Shown here piece after piece: positions 1-9,172 of a stretch of 53,044 bases of DNA. The stretch is from the NCBI GenBank assembly GCA_947449695.1, contig CANFST010000017.1, positions 1 to 53,044 of the forward strand, read 5' to 3'. This DNA comes from Chitinophagales bacterium (GTDB lineage Bacteria; Bacteroidota; Bacteroidia; Chitinophagales; CAIODY01). The notes under the pieces were generated by a model that had not been told where the DNA came from, did no database searches, and saw only the letters and a list, made by a program, of their open reading frames with translations. Both the position numbers and the translations under genes were made by a program. How positions within the stretch are numbered: position 1 is the first letter of the stretch; each line of letters starts with the position of its first letter.

Positions 1-2
1 AA

Positions 3-623
3 TTGCTTTTTTGTGGGGCGATTTTTTTATTGGTGCTTGGTATTTTTTATTTCATCGGAAAAGTGTTGAGTAAAATTGCTTTTCTCAATTCAGTTATTCC
101 AATTCCTCTAGACAATATCATCTCACGAGCCATTGAAGTGGTGGTTTCTTTACCAACATTATTGTTGATTATCACAATTGCAGCCATTGCAAAACCTTCC
201 ATGCTGAATTTGATTTGCATCATCGCATTGGTGCAATGGACACAAATTGCAAGATTCATTCGTGCAGAAATGTTGCGTTTGCGCAATGCAGAATTTATTC
301 AGGCAACTGAAGTTTTAGGACTGAAACATTGGCAAATCATATTTCGTCATGCGCTGCCAAATGCTATTGCGCCAGCTTTAGTAAGTATTTCATTTGGCAT
401 TGCTTCAGCCATTTTAATTGAATCGAGTTTGTCCTTCTTAGGTGTTGGAGTGCCTGTGGAACAAGTAACCTGGGGTTCTTTAATCAATTCGGGCAGAGAA
501 AATTTTCAGGCTTGGTGGCTAGTAGTATTTCCTGGTTTGTGCATTTTCTTAACTGTGTTGGTTTATAATATTTTAGGCGAAGCTTTAAGAGATGCCATGG
601 ATGTGAAGTTGAAGATTGCTTAA
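3..623 (+). CDS. ABC transporter permease, DppC/OppC type (5' end missing)
   Basis: Inner-membrane permease subunit of an oligopeptide/dipeptide (or nickel) ABC importer. The 206 visible residues are dominated by hydrophobic segments, and the cytoplasmic EAA loop that docks on the ATPase is clear around residues 98-122 (EFIQATEVLGLKHWQII, then RHALPNAIAP). The tail (SSLSFLGVGVP, TWGSLINSGRE, then a closing helix and LRDAMDVKLK) matches the C terminus of DppC-family proteins. The frame is open to the left edge, so the gene starts outside the window and the TTG at position 3 should not be taken as the start. Partner subunits are not visible. The substrate cannot be told from this fragment. Confidence 0.9.
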   Translation: MLFCGAIFLLVLGIFYFIGKVLSKIAFLNSVIPIPLDNIISRAIEVVVSLPTLLLIITIAAIAKPSMLNLICIIALVQWTQIARFIRAEMLRLRNAEFIQATEVLGLKHWQIIFRHALPNAIAPALVSISFGIASAILIESSLSFLGVGVPVEQVTWGSLINSGRENFQAWWLVVFPGLCIFLTVLVYNILGEALRDAMDVKLKIA

Positions 624-760
624 AGTTTATTAAGTTGGATATTGAATATTGAGAAAATACAGATTTATTTGGTAGAACCGTAAAAAGAGTATCCAATGTT
701 TAACATCAATATCGAAAATAAGTAATTTGGTTAATAGTATGTAATTCATAAAATCCGCTG

Positions 761-803
761 ATGAAATCGGTTTGCAAGAGGTTGTGAAATTTGTTAAAGA
801 ATA
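761..803 (+). pseudogene. possible C-terminal gene remnant
   Basis: A short open stretch without a start codon reads SADEIGLQEVVKFVKE and then stops directly before a terminator hairpin. The text looks like the helical C terminus of a protein rather than random sequence, but the frame is closed by stops just upstream (about 740). It may be the tail of a gene otherwise lost, or chance. The rest of 624-804 shows no gene. Confidence 0.2.
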
Positions 804-804
804 A

Positions 805-840
805 AAAAAGGCTTATCAAAATTAATTGATGAGCCTTTTT
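805..840. terminator. bidirectional hairpin terminator
   Basis: A 15-bp stem (805-819 with 826-840, one G-T type mismatch) encloses a 6-nt loop AATTAA, with A-runs on the left and T-runs on the right. It lies between the convergent ABC permease gene and the Lys-rich protein gene and can serve both strands. Confidence 0.85.
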
Positions 841-860
841 TAGTATTTTTCAAATTCAAC

Positions 861-1388
861 TTACTTACTATCAGGAGTGATATAAGATTTGTTGCCATTT
901 TTGTTGATATAATATTTTCCACCACGAGGACCAGTATGAACTGATTCACCATTAGGACCATGTAATTTAGGGTCAACTGCATCAGTTGTTTTTACAGCCG
1001 ATTCAACTTTATCTTTCTTTTCAGAAACTTCTTTTTTTGCTGCTGAACCTTTAGTTTCAGCTTTTGTAGCTTTTTCTTTACCTTCTTTTTTTATTTCCTT
1101 GCCTTTACTTTCAACCTTTTCAGTTTTTTCTTTACCTTCTTTTTTCATTGCTGCGCCTTTAGATTCAGCTTTTTCTTTGCCTTCTTTTTTCATTTCTTTA
1201 CTTTTAGCTTCAGCTTTTTCCTTTTTTTCACCTGCTTCTTTTTTAGTTTCTTTTTTTGCTGCTGTAGCTTTTGTTTCAGCTTTTTCCTTTTTTTCTTTAG
1301 CATCTTTTTGAACTGCTGCAAAAGATTGTTGACCTAAAAGTAAAACTGCAACTATTGCAGCACTTACTAAAAATTTTACTTGTTTCAT
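861..1388 (-). CDS. exported Lys/Glu/Ala-rich protein with a C-terminal PBCV-basic-adaptor-like motif
   Basis: Start chosen at the ATG at 1388 because it gives a normal signal peptide (MKQVKFLVSAAIVAVLLLGQQSFA); the longer frame to 1430 adds 14 residues without merit. After cleavage, about 110 residues consist almost only of K, E, A, S, G and T in imperfect repeats of the type KKEGKEKAESKG, predicted as a long highly charged helix or disordered rod. The last 30 residues change character: GPNGESVHTGPRGGKYYINK followed by NGNKSYI, which resembles the small PBCV-specific basic adaptor domain found at C termini in many bacteria. Function unknown; likely periplasmic or outer surface. The terminator at 805-840 closes the gene. 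Confidence 0.75.
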   Translation of the reverse strand: MKQVKFLVSAAIVAVLLLGQQSFAAVQKDAKEKKEKAETKATAAKKETKKEAGEKKEKAEAKSKEMKKEGKEKAESKGAAMKKEGKEKTEKVESKGKEIKKEGKEKATKAETKGSAAKKEVSEKKDKVESAVKTTDAVDPKLHGPNGESVHTGPRGGKYYINKNGNKSYITPDSK

Positions 1389-1457
1389 TTTATTTGTTTT
1401 GTTTGTTTGGAATTGTTTAGCGAATATCATGCCAATTTCAAGATGTAAGAAGAATTG

Positions 1458-2789
1458 TTATATTTTTTTCAATTTCCATCTGCCTGATTTCAGATAAAAA
1501 ATACTTAGTAAAACCAATGAAGTCCAATAGAACAATTCACTTGCCCAAGCCCAAGTAAGCGATAATTGCAAGCGATTAACAAAGCCAAAAACGTAAGCGC
1601 AATAAACCAATACCGAAATAAATTCTGCCAATAAATTAAACATCGTATTGCCTGTGCCTTGCACACCCTGAAAAACCACAGTTGAAAATGATAAAAATAA
1701 AATGGCTAAGCCCAACATATACAAAGGTTCAATTGCGCCATCAATCAAAGCAAGTTTATCTGTGTAAATATGCATGATTGGTTTGGCAAACAGCCATAAT
1801 AAAATCACAAAAAACAAACTGATTAAAAAACTCAACATACCTGCACTTTTAATAGTTTCAATCACTTCATATTTTTTGCCTTCGCCAATTTTATTGCTCA
1901 CTAAACTATTGCAACTGCTGGCAATTGCCCAACAACTGATGGTGAATAAAAACAAAATGCTTCGCATAATATTAGCAATGGCAACGGTTTGTTCGCCCAT
2001 ATTTTCCAAAACAATAAAAAATAAATACCAAGCACCAAAACTAAAACTATACTGCAAAACCAATGGTGATGATAGCTTGAGCAATTGCTTGAATTTTTCT
2101 TTTTCAAATTTTGTTTTGAATGAAAAATTGTATTGCTTGAAATAATTATGTAAAAACAAATTGTATAACAACACCATCAAACCACCCAACTCGGCTATAA
2201 TACTGGCAATGGCTGCACCATCGGTTTGCAATGCAGGAAAATGAAAATGCCCGAAAATCAAACTATAATCTAAAAAAATATTGATGGTGGCTGTTACCAA
2301 AGTGCTATAAGTAATCACTTTTGTTCTGCCCAAACCAATATAAAAAGCATTGAGTGTACTAATGAAAACGGTGAATAAAATCCCCCAACTTCGATATTTT
2401 AAAAATGAAATGCTTTTATCAAAAACACTTTTTGAGTGAATCACTTTTGCTAAAATTATTTCAGCGCCAAATTGTAAAACAAGAAATGCCACCACTGCAT
2501 AAATACACATGATGACGATGTTGTGCATCGTTAGCGAACCAATTTCGCTGAATCGTTTTTCGCCCAATCTTCGGGCAACTAATATTTGTGTGCCATTGCT
2601 AAACCCCCATGAAAGCACACTTAGCAACATATAAAACAAACCGCCCATTGCACTTACGCCCAAAGCTTCTTCGCCCAATCTGCCCAAAAAAGCAGTGTTG
2701 GTAATTTGAATAATATTTTGCGATACCATCCCAATCATGATTGGAAAAGCAATGAGCAAAATTTGTTTGTAGGTTTTAATATTGAACAT
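1458..2789 (-). CDS. MATE family multidrug/cation antiporter
   Basis: A 443-residue integral membrane protein of the NorM/DinF type, the usual length for MATE exporters, with about twelve hydrophobic helices. It opens with IAFPIMIGMVSQNIIQITNT and FLGRLGEEALGVSAMG, the standard first-helix region of the family, and the second half repeats the pattern. Such proteins export cationic drugs or metabolites using H+ or Na+ gradients; the substrate is not predictable. A -7 box lies at 2803-2810 on the same strand, 13 nt before the ATG, back to back with the promoter of the proline dehydrogenase operon. Confidence 0.9.
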   Translation of the reverse strand: MFNIKTYKQILLIAFPIMIGMVSQNIIQITNTAFLGRLGEEALGVSAMGGLFYMLLSVLSWGFSNGTQILVARRLGEKRFSEIGSLTMHNIVIMCIYAVVAFLVLQFGAEIILAKVIHSKSVFDKSISFLKYRSWGILFTVFISTLNAFYIGLGRTKVITYSTLVTATINIFLDYSLIFGHFHFPALQTDGAAIASIIAELGGLMVLLYNLFLHNYFKQYNFSFKTKFEKEKFKQLLKLSSPLVLQYSFSFGAWYLFFIVLENMGEQTVAIANIMRSILFLFTISCWAIASSCNSLVSNKIGEGKKYEVIETIKSAGMLSFLISLFFVILLWLFAKPIMHIYTDKLALIDGAIEPLYMLGLAILFLSFSTVVFQGVQGTGNTMFNLLAEFISVLVYCAYVFGFVNRLQLSLTWAWASELFYWTSLVLLSIFYLKSGRWKLKKI

Positions 2790-2802
2790 AAAAATGGAGC
2801 GG

Positions 2803-2810
2803 CAAAATTA
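2803..2810 (-). promoter_or_regulatory. -7 box of the MATE gene
   Basis: On the minus strand this reads TAATTTTG, a full match to the Bacteroidota sigma-ABfr -7 consensus TAnnTTTG. No clear -33 TTTG was found. Confidence 0.55.
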
Positions 2811-2860
2811 AACATCTTACTGAACTGTGCGTTATCCTGTTCATTTAAACTTCATTTCTC

Positions 2861-2868
2861 TATATTTG
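2861..2868 (+). promoter_or_regulatory. -7 box of the PRODH-hemB-ABC-PLP operon
   Basis: TATATTTG matches TAnnTTTG exactly and lies 21 nt before the ATG at 2890. It also decides the start: the upstream in-frame ATG at 2827 lies before the promoter and would be untranscribed. Confidence 0.6.
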
Positions 2869-2889
2869 CCGCCACAAAAAAAATCAGCA

Positions 2890-4047
2890 ATGATAAATTT
2901 CGATAACACTGAAATTGCTTTTAAAATAAAAAACAAAAGTGCTTTGCAAAAAGCCAATTTTTTATTTGGCTTAATGAATAATCAATCATTGGTTAAGATG
3001 GGAACATCGATGGCACAAATGGCTCTGAATCTGAATTTGCCTGTAAAAACTTTGATTAAAAAAACCATCTTCGAACAGTTTTGCGGTGGCGAAAGTTTAG
3101 AAGAATCGAAAGTGATTGTTGATGAATTGAAGAAATATCAAGTGCAATCAATATTAGATTATGCTATCGAAGCGAAAAGTGGCGAAGCCGAATTTGATAA
3201 TACTTTAAATGAATTGATGCATGTAGTTGATTATGCTGCATCAGCTAATGTTCCTTTTGTGAGTGTGAAAGTTACAGGCTTGGCAAGGTTTGAATTATTA
3301 GAAAAATTGCAAGCCAAGCACCCTTTAACTGCTGACGAGCAAGAAGAATTTCGTCGGGTAAAAAACAGAATGCTCACACTTTGCCAAAGTGCTGCTGATA
3401 AAAATGTAGCCGTGTTGGTAGATGCCGAAGAAACTTGGATTCAAGACCCAGTAGATGCTTTGGTGAATGCGATGTTATTGCAATTCAATAAAACAAAAGC
3501 AGTGGTTTATAACACAGTGCAATTATATCGACACGATAGATTGGAGTTTTTGAAAAAATGCATAGCGCTCTCAAAAGAAAATAATTTTATTTTAGGAATG
3601 AAATTGGTGAGAGGTGCTTACATGGAAAAGGAACGCAAACGTGCAAAAGAAATGGGGTACCCATCGCCTATTCAACCCAACAAAGAAGCGACTGACAGAG
3701 ATTTTGATTTAGCTGTTGCTGCATGTTTAGATGCTATTGAACATGTTGCTTTTTTCTGTGCATCGCACAATGAATTATCACATCAAAAGGCTGTTGAGAT
3801 AATGGTTCAAAAAAATATTCAGCACAATCATTTGAACATTTATTTTTCGCAATTGTATGGCATGAGCGACCATATTACATTCAACATGGCCCAAGGTGGA
3901 TACAATGCTTGTAAGTATTTACCTTTCGGTCCTGTTGGCGATGTAATGCCTTATTTAATTCGCCGAGCACAAGAAAACACTGCCATTGCAGGTCAAATGA
4001 GCCGTGAATTAAAATTGATTAAAAAAGAAATTGAAAGAAGAAAATAA
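2890..4047 (+). CDS. proline dehydrogenase
   Basis: Flavoenzyme that oxidises proline to pyrroline-5-carboxylate and passes electrons to quinone; membrane-associated. The 385-residue protein has the single-domain size typical of Bacteroidota PRODH, with the TIM-barrel signature LVRGAYMEKERKRAKEMGYP near residue 240 and the substrate/FAD region FGPVGDVMPYLIRRAQENT near the C terminus. There is no P5C dehydrogenase domain as in PutA. Start taken at 2890 (MINFDNTEIAF), not 2827, because of the promoter between them. It is the first gene of a tight operon: hemB begins 6 nt after its stop. Confidence 0.93.
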   Translation: MINFDNTEIAFKIKNKSALQKANFLFGLMNNQSLVKMGTSMAQMALNLNLPVKTLIKKTIFEQFCGGESLEESKVIVDELKKYQVQSILDYAIEAKSGEAEFDNTLNELMHVVDYAASANVPFVSVKVTGLARFELLEKLQAKHPLTADEQEEFRRVKNRMLTLCQSAADKNVAVLVDAEETWIQDPVDALVNAMLLQFNKTKAVVYNTVQLYRHDRLEFLKKCIALSKENNFILGMKLVRGAYMEKERKRAKEMGYPSPIQPNKEATDRDFDLAVAACLDAIEHVAFFCASHNELSHQKAVEIMVQKNIQHNHLNIYFSQLYGMSDHITFNMAQGGYNACKYLPFGPVGDVMPYLIRRAQENTAIAGQMSRELKLIKKEIERRK

Positions 4048-4053
4048 CTAAAA

Positions 4054-5028
4054 ATGCAAATTATTCGTCGCCCACGTATTCTTCGTCAATCACCTGCAAT
4101 CAGAGCCATGGTGAGTGAAACAATTTTATTGCCCAACGATTTTATTGTTCCGCTTTTTATCAACGAAGGAAAAAATTATAAGGAAGAGATTTCTTCTATG
4201 CCTGGTTACTACCGTATGAGTTTAGACAACATCGAAAAAGAAGTAAAAGAGCTGTGGAGTATGGGTTTGAAGTGCGTTTTGTTATTCATCAAATGCGATG
4301 ACAAATTAAAAGACAATAAAGGCACAGAAGCCTTGAATCCTGATGGATTAATGCAACGCAGCATTAAAGCCATCAAAAATGTATGCCCTGATATGTGTGT
4401 GATGACTGATGTTGCACTCGACCCTTTTTCCATTTATGGTCATGATGGCATTGTTGAAAACAATGAAATTGTGAATGATGCAACAGCAGAAGTATTAGCA
4501 TTGATGAGTGTATCGCATGCAACTGCTGGTGCTGATTTCGTAGCACCAAGTGATATGATGGATGGAAGAATTTTAGCTATTCGTGAGGCGTTAGAAGAAA
4601 ACAATTTTACCAAAACAGGCATCATGGCTTACAGCGCAAAATATGCATCTTGCTTTTATGGACCATTCCGCGATGCATTAGATTCTGCCCCCGGATTTGG
4701 CGATAAAAAATCTTATCAGATGAATCCTGCCAATAGAATTGAAGCAGTGAAAGAAGTGCTAATGGATATTGATGAAGGTGCTGATATTGTAATGGTGAAG
4801 CCTGCTTTGAGCTACTTAGATATTATTCGTGAAGTAAAGAATATCTCTGATGTGCCCGTAAGCGCCTATCATGTAAGTGGTGAATACAGCATGATTAAAG
4901 CTGCTGCTGCCAAAGGCTGGTTGAATGAAGACCAAACCATTTTAGAAACCACATTATCTATCAAACGTGCAGGAGCCGATTTAATCGCCAGCTATTTTGC
5001 AAAAGATGTTGTGAAATTGTTGGGGTAA
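4054..5028 (+). CDS. hemB: porphobilinogen synthase (delta-aminolevulinate dehydratase)
   Basis: Condenses two 5-aminolevulinate molecules to porphobilinogen in haem/tetrapyrrole synthesis; cytosolic octamer. The 324 residues match the family length. The two active-site lysines are visible: K196 in MAYSAKYAS and K249 in DIVMVKPALSY. The Zn-cysteine cluster of animal and enterobacterial enzymes is replaced by MTDVALDPFSIYGHDG, the Asp-bearing form associated with Mg2+-dependent enzymes. Second gene of the 2890-7686 operon, 6 nt after PRODH and 27 nt before the ABC exporter. Confidence 0.96.
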   Translation: MQIIRRPRILRQSPAIRAMVSETILLPNDFIVPLFINEGKNYKEEISSMPGYYRMSLDNIEKEVKELWSMGLKCVLLFIKCDDKLKDNKGTEALNPDGLMQRSIKAIKNVCPDMCVMTDVALDPFSIYGHDGIVENNEIVNDATAEVLALMSVSHATAGADFVAPSDMMDGRILAIREALEENNFTKTGIMAYSAKYASCFYGPFRDALDSAPGFGDKKSYQMNPANRIEAVKEVLMDIDEGADIVMVKPALSYLDIIREVKNISDVPVSAYHVSGEYSMIKAAAAKGWLNEDQTILETTLSIKRAGADLIASYFAKDVVKLLG

Positions 5029-5055
5029 TTAAAAGAAAAATCAATTTAAAAATTA

Positions 5056-6822
5056 ATGTCAAAACAAAAAAACAGCAGTGTCATCAAATTTTTATACCAA
5101 TTTGTTGCACCGCATAAAACCACTTTTTTTGTTTCCGTTTTTTTAGCCATTTTATTAGCAGGATTGTCAGCAGCCAGACCAATGGTTGCACAATTAGCAA
5201 TAGATAAATATGTGCTCAAAGCCGATTTCTATCACATTACCCTGATGTGTGGATTGCTCTTGTTGCTATTATTTGCTGAAACCATCAGCAGATATTTTTT
5301 TATGTATCTGACAAATGCTTTAGGTCAACAAGTCATAATGGAATTAAGAAATATTATTTTCAAAACTTCATTAAGTTTTCGACTTCAATTTTTTGATAAA
5401 ACACCTGTAGGCACTGTGGTAGCAAGAACAATTACTGATGTTGAAACCATTAATGATGTTTTTTCAGAAGGAATTATTGCAGTATTTGCTGATCTAATAT
5501 CTATTATTGCTGTGATTACTGTTATGATTTATAAAAGCTGGCAATTGACATTGGTTACACTTACAGTTTTTCCATTGTTATTAGTAGCAACTTACTATTT
5601 TAAAGAAGCTGTAAATAAAAGTTATCAAGCAGAACGGACACAAATTTCAAATTTGTATGCTTTTATACAAGAGCATTTAAGCGGCATGAGTATTATTCAA
5701 ATGTTTGCATCAGAGCAACGTGAGTTTAACAAATTTCGTCGGATCAATCATAATTTGAAGAAGGCTAACATTGCTTCAATCTGGGCTTACAGTGTATTTT
5801 TCCCTGTTGTTGAATTGATTTCAGCTATCGCAACAGCTTTAGTTGTATTTTGGGTTTGCCTGCATTTGTATAATAAAACAGCCTCACCTGGTTTAATGGT
5901 TGCATTCATCATGTACATCAATTTATTATTTCGCCCGTTACGTGCAGTTGCTGATAAATTCAACACTTTACAACGTGGTGTGATAGCAGGCGAACGACTA
6001 AAAAATTTATTAGAAGATAACCAAAGCATTACTGATAAAGGAAAAATAGATAATAAAAAAACAAATGGCGAAGTAGAATTTAAAAATGTTTCGTTTGAAT
6101 ACATCGAGAATAATCCTGTGTTAAAAAATGTTTCGTTTGAAATTAAATCAGGAAAAAGTTTGGCAATTGTTGGTGCTACAGGTAGCGGTAAAACCACTAT
6201 CACACAGCTTTTGGCAAGATTTTACGAACATCAAAGTGGCGAAATATTAATTGATAATTCACCAATCGAACAATATAAATTGAGTTGCCTGCGCAGAAAT
6301 ATTGGTGTCGTTTTGCAAGATGTCTTTTTATTCAGCGGTTCGATTTTTGAAAATATTACGTTGTATAATAAAGATATTTCTTTAGCAGAAGTCAGAGCCG
6401 CTGCACAATTAATCGGCATTGATGATTTCATTATGCAATTGCCAGATGGTTATGCGCAACAGGTGATGGAACGTGGCACCACATTGAGTTTGGGGCAGCG
6501 ACAATTGATTTCTTTTTTACGTGCAATCGTTTATAATCCATCCATTTTGATTTTAGATGAAGCCACTTCTTCTATCGAATCGGAAACTGAAAAGTTGGTA
6601 CAACAAGCTATTCCTAAATTATTACAAAACAGAACTTCAATTGTCATTGCTCATCGCTTATCAACTATTGAAAAGGCTGATAAAATTTTGGTGCTTGATA
6701 AAGGACAAGTAGTTGAAATAGGCACTCATCAGGAGTTGCTGGCGCACAAAGGTTTTTATTACAACTTACTGAATACAACATTAGCAAAGAAAAATGAAGA
6801 AGAACAAAATGTAACTGCTTAA
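5056..6822 (+). CDS. ABC exporter half-transporter (MsbA/LmrA type)
   Basis: A 588-residue fusion of a six-helix type I exporter membrane domain (residues about 20-320) and an ATPase domain (about 345-575), which would act as a homodimer. Nucleotide-binding motifs are intact: Walker A GATGSGKTT near residue 373, signature LSLGQRQLIS near 476, Walker B ILILDEATS near 496, and switch histidine IVIAHRLST. Bacteroidota carry several such exporters; lipid A/lipid flipping or drug export are both possible. Third gene in the operon; the following PLP enzyme starts 9 nt after its stop. Confidence 0.93.
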   Translation: MSKQKNSSVIKFLYQFVAPHKTTFFVSVFLAILLAGLSAARPMVAQLAIDKYVLKADFYHITLMCGLLLLLLFAETISRYFFMYLTNALGQQVIMELRNIIFKTSLSFRLQFFDKTPVGTVVARTITDVETINDVFSEGIIAVFADLISIIAVITVMIYKSWQLTLVTLTVFPLLLVATYYFKEAVNKSYQAERTQISNLYAFIQEHLSGMSIIQMFASEQREFNKFRRINHNLKKANIASIWAYSVFFPVVELISAIATALVVFWVCLHLYNKTASPGLMVAFIMYINLLFRPLRAVADKFNTLQRGVIAGERLKNLLEDNQSITDKGKIDNKKTNGEVEFKNVSFEYIENNPVLKNVSFEIKSGKSLAIVGATGSGKTTITQLLARFYEHQSGEILIDNSPIEQYKLSCLRRNIGVVLQDVFLFSGSIFENITLYNKDISLAEVRAAAQLIGIDDFIMQLPDGYAQQVMERGTTLSLGQRQLISFLRAIVYNPSILILDEATSSIESETEKLVQQAIPKLLQNRTSIVIAHRLSTIEKADKILVLDKGQVVEIGTHQELLAHKGFYYNLLNTTLAKKNEEEQNVTA

Positions 6823-6831
6823 TCATTTCAA

Positions 6832-7686
6832 ATGCTGCAATTGCTGAATTCCGAATTATTTGCTGAAAAAAATATCGAAGTTTGGGTATTGCGATTAGAT
6901 AAAATTCATGCTGATTATGGTGGCAATAAAATTTTGAAATTAAAATATCACATCGAAGAAGCCTTGCAAAATGATTGCAAAACCATTGCTTCTTTTGGAG
7001 GTCCTTACTCTAATCATCTTGCGGCATTAGCTGCTTACGGAAAATCACATCAGCTTAAAACTATTGGCTATGTTAGGTTTCAGGGCGATTACAAAAAATA
7101 TCCAACCTTAGTTGCTGCCGAAAAAAACGGTATGCAATTACAATTTTTAACTAATAATGAATTTAAAATTGCTCAACAAAAAATAATCAATCAGCCAATT
7201 GATTTACAAAATAAAATTTATTGTATTCCTGCCGGTGGACACACACAACTTGGCATTAAGGGTTGTAAAGAAATTTTAGCATTAGATATTTTAAAAAAAT
7301 CGAGAGATAATTTTACTCATATTTTTGTGCCAGTTGGTTATGGAACCACATTGGCTGGCATTGCTAATTCAGCATCAACAGCGCAAAAAATATTTGGTAT
7401 CACAGCCATTAAAAATGGTGAAGAACTCAACGAAGAAATAAAAAGCATCACAACAAAAAAGAACTGGCAACTTTTAACAAATTATCATTTTGATGGATTC
7501 GGAAAAATAAATCAATCATTAATTGATTTTATGACAAAATGTAAAGTTGATTTTGATTTAGAAACCGACAGAGTTTATACTTCAAAAATGTTGTTTGCTA
7601 TTTTTGATTTAGCAACAAAAAACTTTTTCAATAGCAATGATAAAATTCTTGCAATCCATACTGGCGGCTTGCAGGGAAATAATTAA
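6832..7686 (+). CDS. PLP-dependent ACC deaminase / D-cysteine desulfhydrase-like enzyme
   Basis: Fold type II pyridoxal-phosphate enzyme of the 1-aminocyclopropane-1-carboxylate deaminase/D-cysteine desulfhydrase family. The Schiff-base lysine sits in GGNKILKLKYH (about residue 30), a Gly/Ser-rich phosphate region in FGGPYSNHLAALAAYG follows, and the C terminus has HTGGLQG. At 284 residues it is a little shorter than characterised members (about 325-340), mainly at the N terminus. In Bacteroidota the family is usually annotated but rarely tested, so the substrate is unknown. Last gene of the operon; its end faces the sigma-54 regulator with only 2 nt between the stops. Confidence 0.85.
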   Translation: MLQLLNSELFAEKNIEVWVLRLDKIHADYGGNKILKLKYHIEEALQNDCKTIASFGGPYSNHLAALAAYGKSHQLKTIGYVRFQGDYKKYPTLVAAEKNGMQLQFLTNNEFKIAQQKIINQPIDLQNKIYCIPAGGHTQLGIKGCKEILALDILKKSRDNFTHIFVPVGYGTTLAGIANSASTAQKIFGITAIKNGEELNEEIKSITTKKNWQLLTNYHFDGFGKINQSLIDFMTKCKVDFDLETDRVYTSKMLFAIFDLATKNFFNSNDKILAIHTGGLQGNN

Positions 7687-7688
7687 AA

Positions 7689-9047
7689 TTACTCTCTTCG
7701 CAAATCGAATTTTTCAATTTTATTATACAAATGGCTGCGTTGAATATCTATTTCATCAGCTGTTTTGGTAACATTCCAACCATTTTTTTGCAACTTATGT
7801 TCAATGAATAATTTCTCCATGTAATCTTTAAACTCCTGAAATTTTTCATAGCGTTCAAAAATATCATCTAATGAATTCGCTTTCGCCCTTCCGCCAATTA
7901 CATAACTATCTACATCTTCTTCATTAATTTTTTGGTCGCATAATATAACCAATCTTTCAATCACATTGCGCAATTCACGGATATTGCCATCCCATTGTAT
8001 GGTTTGCAAAGCCTGCATTCCTTTAGGCGTAATAATTTTTCTTGGGATGCCGTAATCTTCACAAATTTCATTCACAAATTGTTCGGCAATCAAAGGCACA
8101 TCATCGATGCGTTCGTTTAATGAAGGCACATGAATCAATATCACACTCAGGCGGTGATACAAATCAACTCTGAAATTGTTATTGTCAATTTCCTTTAGCA
8201 AATCTTTGTTGGTAGCTGCAATCACTCTCACATCCACTGCAATATCTTTATCTCCGCCAACCCTTGTTATTTTGTTTTCCTGCAAAGCCCTCAACACCTT
8301 TGCCTGAGCGCTATGGCTCATATCGCCAATTTCATCTAAAAACAATGTGCCGCCTTGCGCCTGCTCAAACTTACCAATTCGACGATTAATGGCTGATGTA
8401 AAAGCCCCTTTTTCATGTCCAAACAATTCACTTTCGATTAGCTCCGATGGTATTGCAGCACAATTTACTTCTATCAATGGTCCATTTGCCCGATTACTTT
8501 TTTCGTGTAGCCAACGTGCTACCAACTCTTTTCCTGTACCATTTTCGCCAGTTATCAAAACTCTTGCATCCGTAGTAGCTACTTTATCAATGGTATCTTT
8601 TATTTTTTTTATTGCCTTTGAATTACCAATAATATCACGGGTTTTGGTAACTTTTCGTTTCAAAACCTTGGTTTCGGTTACCAAACTTTTTCTTTCTAAA
8701 GCATTCCGAAGTGTAATCAACATTCGGTTCAAATCAGGTGGTTTGCTGATGAAATCGTAAGCCCCTTTTTTTACGGCTTCTACCGCTGTTTCTACATTGC
8801 CATGACCGCTTATCATCACAAAAGGCAAGTCAGGATTAATATCCATAGCAGCTTCTAACACTTCCATGCCATCTTTTTTAGGCATCTTCACATCGCACAA
8901 TACCAAATCATAGGTTTTATTTTTCAACATTTTTAATGCTTCAGCGCCATCTGCTGCTTCATCAACCGTATATTTTTCGTATTCTAAAATATCTCTGAGC
9001 GATTTACGGATAGCTTTTTCATCGTCAGCAATTAAAATAGTAGGCAT
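7689..9047 (-). CDS. sigma-54-dependent response regulator, NtrC/AtoC type
   Basis: Transcription activator with three complete domains. Receiver (1-120): acidic pair DDE at 8-10, phosphoacceptor D52 in VLCDVKMP, K102. AAA+ domain (about 140-370): Walker A GENGTGKE at 167-174, the sigma-54 contact loop at 214-219 reading GAFTSA instead of GAFTGA, Walker B TLFLDEIGD at 234-242, and the arginine region in WDGNIRELRNVIER. C-terminal Fis-type helix-turn-helix (about 424-447). No histidine kinase is adjacent, so its input is unknown. A -7 box at 9073-9080 lies 25 nt upstream of the start. Confidence 0.95.
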   Translation of the reverse strand: MPTILIADDEKAIRKSLRDILEYEKYTVDEAADGAEALKMLKNKTYDLVLCDVKMPKKDGMEVLEAAMDINPDLPFVMISGHGNVETAVEAVKKGAYDFISKPPDLNRMLITLRNALERKSLVTETKVLKRKVTKTRDIIGNSKAIKKIKDTIDKVATTDARVLITGENGTGKELVARWLHEKSNRANGPLIEVNCAAIPSELIESELFGHEKGAFTSAINRRIGKFEQAQGGTLFLDEIGDMSHSAQAKVLRALQENKITRVGGDKDIAVDVRVIAATNKDLLKEIDNNNFRVDLYHRLSVILIHVPSLNERIDDVPLIAEQFVNEICEDYGIPRKIITPKGMQALQTIQWDGNIRELRNVIERLVILCDQKINEEDVDSYVIGGRAKANSLDDIFERYEKFQEFKDYMEKLFIEHKLQKNGWNVTKTADEIDIQRSHLYNKIEKFDLRRE

Positions 9048-9072
9048 GGTGTGATTTTATTTTTTGCGAAGC

Positions 9073-9080
9073 CAAAAGTA
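9073..9080 (-). promoter_or_regulatory. -7 box of the NtrC-type regulator gene
   Basis: Minus-strand TACTTTTG, full match to TAnnTTTG, 25 nt before the ATG. Confidence 0.5.
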
Positions 9081-9172
9081 AAAAATCAAATTTTATAAAG
9101 TGAGTAATTTTTAAAAAAGAAAAATTGAATACGCCGATGGATTGTATTTGCCTAAAGAATAGTTGCATTTTT

